A stretch of DNA of 36,419 nucleotides from Deltaproteobacteria bacterium. Lineage in GTDB: Bacteria; Desulfobacterota; Binatia; UTPRO1. Within the stretch, counting starts at the first letter, position 1. Each line of letters starts with the position of its first letter. The translations under genes were made by a program, and so were the position numbers. The stretch is from contig VBKW01000202.1 of the NCBI GenBank assembly GCA_005879405.1, positions 1 through 36,419 on the forward strand, in the 5' to 3' direction. Under the pieces are notes generated by a model that did not search any database, had not been told where the DNA came from, and saw nothing but the letters and a program-made list of their open reading frames with translations. This document shows positions 28,529-36,419 of the stretch, in pieces.

Positions 28529-29029
28529 ATGGCAGCGGCCGTGACGCTCCGCGCCCGCGACGTGATGCAGACCGACGTGATCAGCGTCGCGCCGACGCTG
28601 CCGCTCGTCGACCTCGCGGACTTCCTCATCCGCGAGCGCATCAGCGGCGCGCCGGTCGTGGACGACGGTGCGCTCGTCGGGCACGTGTCGCGCTCGGATC
28701 TGGTGCGTGCTGGCAGCCTCGAGCGCTCGCTCGCCGGCGCCGTCGCCGAGGTGGCCGACCCGCCGGAGTTCGCGCCGGCCGAGGAGCCGACGCTCGTCGC
28801 GTCGCTGGCGAGCGTCGCGCCCGCGCTCCAGGCGAAGACCGTCCGTGACATCATGGTGACCGAGGTCGTGACCGTCAGGCCCGAGACGCCGCTCACGGAG
28901 GTCGCACGGACGCTCTTCACCCGACATCTGCATCGCGTCCTGGTGACCGAGGGCGCCACGGTGCGCGGCGTGATCAGCACGCTCGATCTGGTGCGCCTCA
29001 TCGCCGACGAACGCCTGCGGTCAGCGTGA
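28529..29029 (+). CDS. Two-CBS-domain protein
   Basis: ARDVMQTDVISVAPTLPLVDLADFLIRERISGAPVVDDG...VRDIMVTEVVTVRPETPLTEVARTLFTRHLHRVLVTEG. Confidence 0.9.
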   Translation: MAAAVTLRARDVMQTDVISVAPTLPLVDLADFLIRERISGAPVVDDGALVGHVSRSDLVRAGSLERSLAGAVAEVADPPEFAPAEEPTLVASLASVAPALQAKTVRDIMVTEVVTVRPETPLTEVARTLFTRHLHRVLVTEGATVRGVISTLDLVRLIADERLRSA

Positions 29030-29051
29030 GCCGTGCGCGGTCGGCGCGCAG

Positions 29052-29080
29052 TTGAAGGGACGCGACGGCATTGCTATATC
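29052..29080 (+). promoter_or_regulatory. Sigma70-like promoter upstream of rpmE
   Basis: TTGAAG (29052-29057), 17-nt spacer, TATATC (29075-29080). Confidence 0.55.
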
Positions 29081-29110
29081 TTTTCGTTCCCACGAGAAGG
29101 AGCAGCGTCC

Positions 29111-29320
29111 ATGAAGGAAGGCATTCATCCGGCGTACCAGCCGGCGAAGATCATCTGTGCGTGCGGTAACGTCATCGATACCCGCTCGACGGTCAAAAGC
29201 ATCCACGTCGAGATCTGCTCCGCGTGCCACCCCTTCTACACGGGCAAGCAAAAGCTCGTGGACACCGCCGGCCGCGTCGAGCGCTTCCGCCGCAAGTACG
29301 GCGCCAACGCGGCGAAGTAG
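29111..29320 (+). CDS. rpmE: 50S ribosomal protein L31 (Cys-containing, zinc type)
   Basis: [64 protein letters not shown]. Confidence 0.97.
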   Translation: MKEGIHPAYQPAKIICACGNVIDTRSTVKSIHVEICSACHPFYTGKQKLVDTAGRVERFRRKYGANAAK

Positions 29321-29377
29321 CCCTCGCACGCCGATCGGAGCGCGACGCGCGATACGTGTCCCGCGGACGGTGGCGTA

Positions 29378-30454
29378 GTGTACCAAAAGCTCGAAGCGGT
29401 CGAGCGGCGGTACAGCGAGATCGAGGGGCTGCTCGTCGCGCCCGACGTGATCGCGAACCGCAAGGAGTTCGCGAAGCTCGCGAAGGAGCGCTCAGGGCTC
29501 GAGGAGATCGTGCGGACCTTCCGCGAGTGGAAGGACGTGCAGCAGGAGATCGACGGCAGCAAGTCGCTCCTGCACGACGCCGACGAGGCGATGCGCGCGC
29601 TCGCGCAAGAGGAGCTGCCGGCGCTGCGCGCCCGCAACGAAACGCTCGAGGAGCGCCTGAAGATCCTGCTCGTGCCACGCGATCCGAACGACGACCGCAA
29701 CGTGCTGCTCGAGATCCGCGCCGGCACCGGCGGCGATGAGGCGAGCCTCTTCGCGGCGGAGCTCTTTCGCATGTACTGCCGCTACGCCGAGACGCGCCGC
29801 TGGCGCGTCGACATCTTTAGCTCGAGCCCGACGGGGCTCGGCGGCTTCAAGGAGGTGATCGCCTCGATCGAAGGACAGGGGGCGTTCAGCCGACTCAAGT
29901 TCGAAGGCGGCGTGCACCGCGTGCAGCGCGTGCCGGAGACCGAGGGGTCGGGACGGATCCACACGTCGGCCGTGACGGTCGCCGTGCTGCCCGAAGCGGA
30001 CGAGGTGGATGTCGCGATCGACGAGAAGGACCTCAAGATCGACGTCTTCCGCTCGTCGGGGCCGGGCGGGCAGAGCGTCAACACCACCGACTCCGCCGTG
30101 CGCGTCACGCACCTGCCGACGAACCTCGTCGTCACCTGCCAAGACGAGAAGTCGCAGCACAAGAACAAAGCCAAGGCACTGAAGATCCTGCGCGCGCGCC
30201 TCCTCGAACGCGCCGAGGAAGCGCAGCGCAGTGAGATCGCGGCGAACCGCCGCAGCATGGTCGGCACCGGCGACCGCTCGGAGCGTATCCGGACCTACAA
30301 TTTTCCGCAGAGTCGGGTGACCGATCACCGCATCAACCTCACGCTCCATTCGCTGGATCGCGTCCTCGAAGGCGAGCTCGACTCGGTGATCGACGCGCTC
30401 GTGACCCACTACCAAGCCGAGCTGCTGAAGGCGGCGCCGACCGATGAGCGCTGA
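29378..30454 (+). CDS. prfA: Peptide chain release factor 1
   Basis: [77 protein letters not shown]. Confidence 0.98.
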   Translation: MYQKLEAVERRYSEIEGLLVAPDVIANRKEFAKLAKERSGLEEIVRTFREWKDVQQEIDGSKSLLHDADEAMRALAQEELPALRARNETLEERLKILLVPRDPNDDRNVLLEIRAGTGGDEASLFAAELFRMYCRYAETRRWRVDIFSSSPTGLGGFKEVIASIEGQGAFSRLKFEGGVHRVQRVPETEGSGRIHTSAVTVAVLPEADEVDVAIDEKDLKIDVFRSSGPGGQSVNTTDSAVRVTHLPTNLVVTCQDEKSQHKNKAKALKILRARLLERAEEAQRSEIAANRRSMVGTGDRSERIRTYNFPQSRVTDHRINLTLHSLDRVLEGELDSVIDALVTHYQAELLKAAPTDER

Positions 30455-31439
30455 GCGAACCCCGCCGGGCGGCGCGGCGCGGACCGGCAGCAGCGGGGAT
30501 CGTACCCCCGCGGCGCGCGCCGCGGACGCCACGCCCGCGCCGCGGACGGCGCTCGCGTATCTGCGGCGCGCGACGGAGTTCCTCGCGGCGCGCGGCGTCG
30601 CAACCGCGCGCCTCGACGCCGAGGTGCTGCTCGCGTCCGTCCTCGCGACGGATCGGATCGGCGTCTACCTGCGCTTCGATCAACCGCTCGCACCGCGCGA
30701 GGTCGACGCGTATCGCGAGCTCGTCCGCCGCCGCGCCGCCGGCGAGCCCGTCGCGTATCTCATCGGGTCGCGCGAGTTCTGGTCGATTCCGCTGGCCGTC
30801 ACTCCCGACGTGCTGATCCCGCGTCCCGAGACCGAGCTCCTCGTCGAGCGCGCCCTCGCCGTCGTGGCGGTCGCGAGTACGGAGCCGCCGGCCGCGCCGA
30901 CGCCGCGTCGCATCCTCGACCTCGGGACCGGCAGCGGCGCGCTGGCGATCGCCCTTGCCCGCGAGCTGCCGCATGCGCTCGTGACGGCCGTCGACGTGTC
31001 GCCGCGCGCCGCGGCGATCGCGGCCGCGAACGCGCGGCGCGCCGGTGTCGCGGATCGGGTCGAGGTCGTCGTCGGCTCGTGGACGGCAGCGCTCGATCCC
31101 GCGACGCGTTTCGACGTGATCGTGAGCAACCCGCCGTACGTGCCGACGGCCGCGCTGGCGGCGCTGTCGGCCGAGGTGCGCGCCGAGCCCGTGGTGGCGC
31201 TCGACGGCGGCGACGACGGGTTGGCCGCGTATCGCGCCCTCGTTCCCGGCGCCGCGGCGCACCTTGCGCCAGGCGGATGGCTGCTCGTCGAGGTCGGCGT
31301 CGGACAGGCGGAGGCGGTCGCCGCGATCATGGCGGCCGCCGGGTTGCGAGGCGTGGCGTGGCACACCGATCTCGCCGGAGTGTCGCGCGTCGTGGCGGCG
31401 ACGGCGGCGATCGCCGCGGTCACGGAGGTGGCGGTGTGA
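30444..31439 (+). CDS. prmC: Release factor glutamine methyltransferase
   Basis: [62 protein letters not shown]. Confidence 0.96.
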   Translation: MSAERTPPGGAARTGSSGDRTPAARAADATPAPRTALAYLRRATEFLAARGVATARLDAEVLLASVLATDRIGVYLRFDQPLAPREVDAYRELVRRRAAGEPVAYLIGSREFWSIPLAVTPDVLIPRPETELLVERALAVVAVASTEPPAAPTPRRILDLGTGSGALAIALARELPHALVTAVDVSPRAAAIAAANARRAGVADRVEVVVGSWTAALDPATRFDVIVSNPPYVPTAALAALSAEVRAEPVVALDGGDDGLAAYRALVPGAAAHLAPGGWLLVEVGVGQAEAVAAIMAAAGLRGVAWHTDLAGVSRVVAATAAIAAVTEVAV

Positions 31440-31449
31440 GGTGCGGGCG

Positions 31450-32702
<1,253 letters not shown>

Positions 32703-32706
<4 letters not shown>

Positions 32707-34085
32707 GCGCGCGAGGAGCGGCGCGCGAACGCGGCGGCGCGGCCCGCACCGCGGAGCGTGCGCGACGCGACGGCCGGCCCGAGGTCATGGCGGATCTTCT
32801 CACGGTCGTGCCGGCGCGCGGCGCCGCGTTCGCGCGTCGTCTGGCGTTACTCGAGGCGCGCGGCGGTCGCACCGATGCGACGATCGAGCATACGGTGCGG
32901 GCGATCGTCGACGACGTGCGCCGGCGCGGCGACGCGGCGCTCTTCGCGTACACGCGGCGTTTCGACGGCGTCGCGCTCACCGCGCGGACGGTCGAGGTGC
33001 CGCGCGCCGCGATGGAGCGTGCGGCGGCGGCGCTGCCGCGCGCGGTGCGACGCGACCTCGAGCTCGCCGCGCGTCGCATCCGCGATTTCCACCGCCGGCA
33101 GCGGCAAGCGTCGTGGAGCTACCGTGACGCGGCGGGCGCCCTGCTCGGACAGCAGGTGCGGGCGCTCGATCGCGTCGGCGTGTACATTCCCGGCGGCACC
33201 GCGGCGTATCCCTCGTCGGTGCTGATGAACGTCGTGCCGGCAAAGGTCGCGGGTGTCGGCGAGGTGATCGGCGTCACGCCCGCGAAAGCCGACGGCATCC
33301 CCACGTCCGTGCTCGCCGCGGCGCACGTTGCGGGTCTCGATCGCCTGTTCCGCATCGGCGGCGCGCAGGCGATCGCCGCGCTCGCCTACGGGACGAAGTC
33401 GGTGCCGCGCGTCGACAAGATCTGCGGGCCGGGAAACGCCTACGTCGCGACCGCGAAGCGGCTCGTGTTCGGCAGCGTCGACATCGACATGATCGCCGGC
33501 CCGAGCGAGGTGCTGATCGTCGCCGACGGACGCGCGACCCCGGCGCGCGTCGCCGCCGATCTGCTCTCGCAGGCGGAGCACGATCCGCTCGCCGCCGCGA
33601 TGCTGGTGACGCCGTCGGCGGCGCTCGTCCGCGCCGTCCAACGCGAGCTCGCGACACAGCTCGCGCGCTTGCCGCGGCGGGCGATCGCGCGCCGCGCGCT
33701 CCGCCGTCACGGCACCGCCTTCGTCACGGCGAGCGTCGCCGAGGCGATCGACGTCGCCAACCGGATCGCGCCGGAGCACCTCGAGCTCGCCGTCGCGCGT
33801 CCGCGGCGTTGGCTCCCGGCGGTGCGGCACGCGGGCGCGATCTTCCTCGGCGAGGATTCCCCCGAGCCGTTCGGCGACTACCTCGCGGGTCCGAACCACG
33901 TGCTCCCGACGGGCGGCAGCGCCCGCTTCTCGTCGCCGCTCGGAGTCTACGATTTCATCAAGCGCTCGAGCGTCATCGGAGCGTCGCCCGCGGTGCTCCG
34001 CCGCCTCGGCCCGGCGGTCGTGCGCCTCGCGGAGCTCGAAGGTCTCGACGCGCACGCACGCGCCGTCCGACTCCGCTTGCGTTAG
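32703..34085 (+). CDS. hisD: Histidinol dehydrogenase
   Basis: [76 protein letters not shown] overlap with murA. Confidence 0.97.
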
Positions 34086-34116
34086 GTCACGTCGCTACCC
34101 GGCGGACGACGGTTCA

Positions 34117-35157
34117 CTAGCCGCCGCGGGTGTGCATCTCGAGGTGCGGGTCTTGTTTCAATTGCGACTTCGGGACGAACGGCGCCCGCTCGCGCAGCCC
34201 CAGCCGGTCTTCCGCGCCGCGGTCGGTTCGCCGACGCCAGCCGCCGGTGATGAGCGCCTGAAGCTCCGCCGCGCTCGCGCCGGCGCGCAGCGGCCCGCGA
34301 AGATCGATTCCCTGCCGGCCGTAGAGACAGAGATACCACGTGCCGTCGGCCGTCAGCCGACTGCGGTCGCAGCGGGCGCAGAAGGGCGCCGTCGTCGACG
34401 CGATGATCCCGAACGTGGTGCCGTCGGGAAGGCGATACCGGTCGGCGGGCGCGCTCGACTCCTCGATGATCGGCGCGACGCGGCCGTAACGGCGCGTGAT
34501 CGCCGCGAGCATCTCGTCGCGGCCGACCACCTGATCCATCGACCAGCGTGTCGCGCCGCCGACGTCCATGTACTCGATGAAGCGAATCTCCGCCGCCACG
34601 GTGCGGGCGAACTCGAGCAAGTCGACGAGCTCGTCGTGATTCACGCCGCGCATGACGACCGTGTCGATCTTGAGCGACGCGAATCCCGTAGCCGCGGCGA
34701 CGCGGATCCCGTCGAGCACTTGCGCGTGCGTGTCACGGCGCGTGAGGGCGAGCGCGCGCGCTGAGCGTAACGTATCGAGGCTCACCGTGATGCGATGCAG
34801 CCCCGCGGCGCGCAGGGCGGCAGCGCGTTCCGCGAGCAGGACGCCGTTCGTCGTGAGCGCGAGGTCGCGTAGGCGCGACTTCGCGGCCAGCATACCGACG
34901 AGGCGCGGCAAGTTGCGTCGCAGGAGCGGCTCCCCGCCCGTGAGGCGCACCTTGTCCACGCCGAGGTCGAGGAATACGTCGACGAGCTTGGCGATCTCCT
35001 CGAAGTGGAGGATCTGCTCCCGCGGCAGCCAGACGTAGTCCTCCTCCGGCATGCAATACGCGCAGCGCAGGTTGCAGCGGTCGGTCACCGAGACGCGGAG
35101 ATTGCGCAGCGGACGGGCGTACGCGTCCTCGACGGGCATCACCGGAAGCCTGCTCAA
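34117..35157 (-). CDS. moaA: GTP 3',8-cyclase (molybdopterin biosynthesis)
   Basis: [56 protein letters not shown]-terminal GG. Confidence 0.96.
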   Translation of the reverse strand: MSRLPVMPVEDAYARPLRNLRVSVTDRCNLRCAYCMPEEDYVWLPREQILHFEEIAKLVDVFLDLGVDKVRLTGGEPLLRRNLPRLVGMLAAKSRLRDLALTTNGVLLAERAAALRAAGLHRITVSLDTLRSARALALTRRDTHAQVLDGIRVAAATGFASLKIDTVVMRGVNHDELVDLLEFARTVAAEIRFIEYMDVGGATRWSMDQVVGRDEMLAAITRRYGRVAPIIEESSAPADRYRLPDGTTFGIIASTTAPFCARCDRSRLTADGTWYLCLYGRQGIDLRGPLRAGASAAELQALITGGWRRRTDRGAEDRLGLRERAPFVPKSQLKQDPHLEMHTRGG

Positions 35158-35240
35158 TCGGGCGACCTACCGCAAGGGTGTCGACGACCGTATGCGTCAG
35201 CCGATGGCGGCGTCGGACGGTGAATGGTAGATACATCCGC

Positions 35241-35900
35241 ATGAAGAAGATCGCGGAGCGGGCGAGCGGCGCGGTCGCGTCGCGCATCGCGGCGCCGCGC
35301 CGGCGGCCGAACGGCGGGCGCACGGCGACGGTGACGCGCGCCACCAAGGAGACCACGGTCGAGGTCACGCTCGCAGTCGACGGCAGCGGCCGCTACGACG
35401 TGCAGACCGGTGTGCCGTTCTTGAACCACATGCTGGAGCTCTTCACCCGCCATGGCTTCTTCGATCTGACCATCCGCGCCTCGGGCGACGTCGAGGTCGA
35501 CGATCATCACACCGTCGAGGACGTCGGGTTGACGTTGGGACAAGCGTTCCACCAGGCGCTCGGCGGCAAGGAAGGGATCCGCCGTTTCGGCGAGGCGACG
35601 GTGCCGCTCGACGAGGCGCTGACGAACGTCGTCGTCGACGTCAGCGGCCGCCCGTTTCTCGCGTACGACTTGAAGACGAAACAGGCGCGCGTCGGCACGT
35701 TCGACGTCGAGTTGGTACACGATTTCCTCTTGGCGTTCGTGAACCAGCTCGGCATCAATCTGCACGTGCGCATGCTCGCCGGGCGCAACCCGCATCACAT
35801 CATCGAGGCCGCGTTCAAGGGCTTCGCGCGCGCGATGGACCTCGCGACCCAGCGCGATCCGCGGGTCGTCGGTGTACTGTCGACGAAAGGGACGCTCTAG
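35241..35900 (+). CDS. hisB: Imidazoleglycerol-phosphate dehydratase
   Basis: TGVPFLNHMLELFTRHGFFDLTIRASGDVEVDDHHTVEDVGLTLGQAF; NPHHIIEAAFKGFARAM. Confidence 0.96.
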   Translation: MKKIAERASGAVASRIAAPRRRPNGGRTATVTRATKETTVEVTLAVDGSGRYDVQTGVPFLNHMLELFTRHGFFDLTIRASGDVEVDDHHTVEDVGLTLGQAFHQALGGKEGIRRFGEATVPLDEALTNVVVDVSGRPFLAYDLKTKQARVGTFDVELVHDFLLAFVNQLGINLHVRMLAGRNPHHIIEAAFKGFARAMDLATQRDPRVVGVLSTKGTL

Positions 35901-35903
35901 CCA

Positions 35904-36419
35904 TGCCCGGCATCGCGGTCATCGATTATGAGATGGGGAACCTGCGCAGCGTGCAGAAGGCGCTCGAGTCCGTCGGCGCGACCGCCGTCGTCACGCGCGA
36001 CCCGCGCGTCATCGCCGACGCGGCGGCGGCGGTGCTGCCCGGCGTCGGCGCGTTCGGCGTCTGCATGGAGAACCTCCGTCGCCACGACCTCGTCTCGCCC
36101 GTGAAGGACTTCATCGCCTCGGGACGGCCGTTCCTCGGCATCTGCCTCGGCATGCAGCTCCTCTTCGACGAGAGCGAGGAGTTCGGACCGGTGCGCGGCC
36201 TCGGGGTGCTGCCCGGGCGCGTCGTGCGGTTCCCGGACGACCCGGCGGGGCTGCGCAAGGTTCCGCACATGGGCTGGAACGCGCTCCAGATCCTGCGCCG
36301 CGCGCCGCACCTCGACGGCCTCGACGACGGCGCGCAGGTGTACTTCGTGCACTCGTACTATCCCGTGCCCGAGGACCCGCGCGTCATCGCGACCACGACC
36401 AACTACGGCGGCGATTTCG
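35904..36419 (+). CDS. hisH: Imidazole glycerol phosphate synthase subunit HisH (3' truncated by window end)
   Basis: MPGIAVIDYEMGNLRSVQKALESVGA; VLPGVGAFG; FLGICLGMQLLFDESEEFG; VPHMGWN; YFVHSYYP; absent from ORF track because no stop in window. Confidence 0.96.

Noticed and set aside
32847-34055. 402-aa minus-strand ORF opposite hisD
   Set aside because: Shadow ORF of hisD

Overview
High-GC bacterial chromosomal window, densely coding and mostly housekeeping. In order: 3' end of adenosylcobalamin-dependent ribonucleotide reductase (nrdJ); gcvH; an exported protein-isoaspartate methyltransferase with a long charged repetitive tail; ftsB-like (-); eno; a very small promoter/ORF/terminator unit encoding a 25-aa Lys-rich peptide; alpha/beta hydrolase; SCP2 protein; a perfect-looking 1007-bp tandem duplication (SCP2 + 3' half of cysH); cysH; Trx-like CxxC protein; PNPOx-like ORF; second cysH; patatin-like protein whose 3' end lies in a ~208-bp quasi-palindrome; murU-amgK; nuoAHJKLMN (membrane arm only, apart from NuoA); vapBC-type TA pair; panE-like; an NTase-TPM-LemA operon; cobT-cobS; glpK; CBS protein; rpmE-prfA-prmC-murA-hisD; moaA (-); hisB; hisH (partial). 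No rRNA, tRNA, CRISPR, prophage or transposase was recognised. The most unusual items are the 25-aa Lys-rich peptide unit (4107-4445), the 1007-bp duplication (5220-7233), the quasi-palindrome that copies the end of a CDS in inverted orientation (9414-9621), and the PCMT repeat tail that overlaps antisense ftsB (about 1990-2450). All calls come from reading the sequence and the supplied ORF track; no database search was run.
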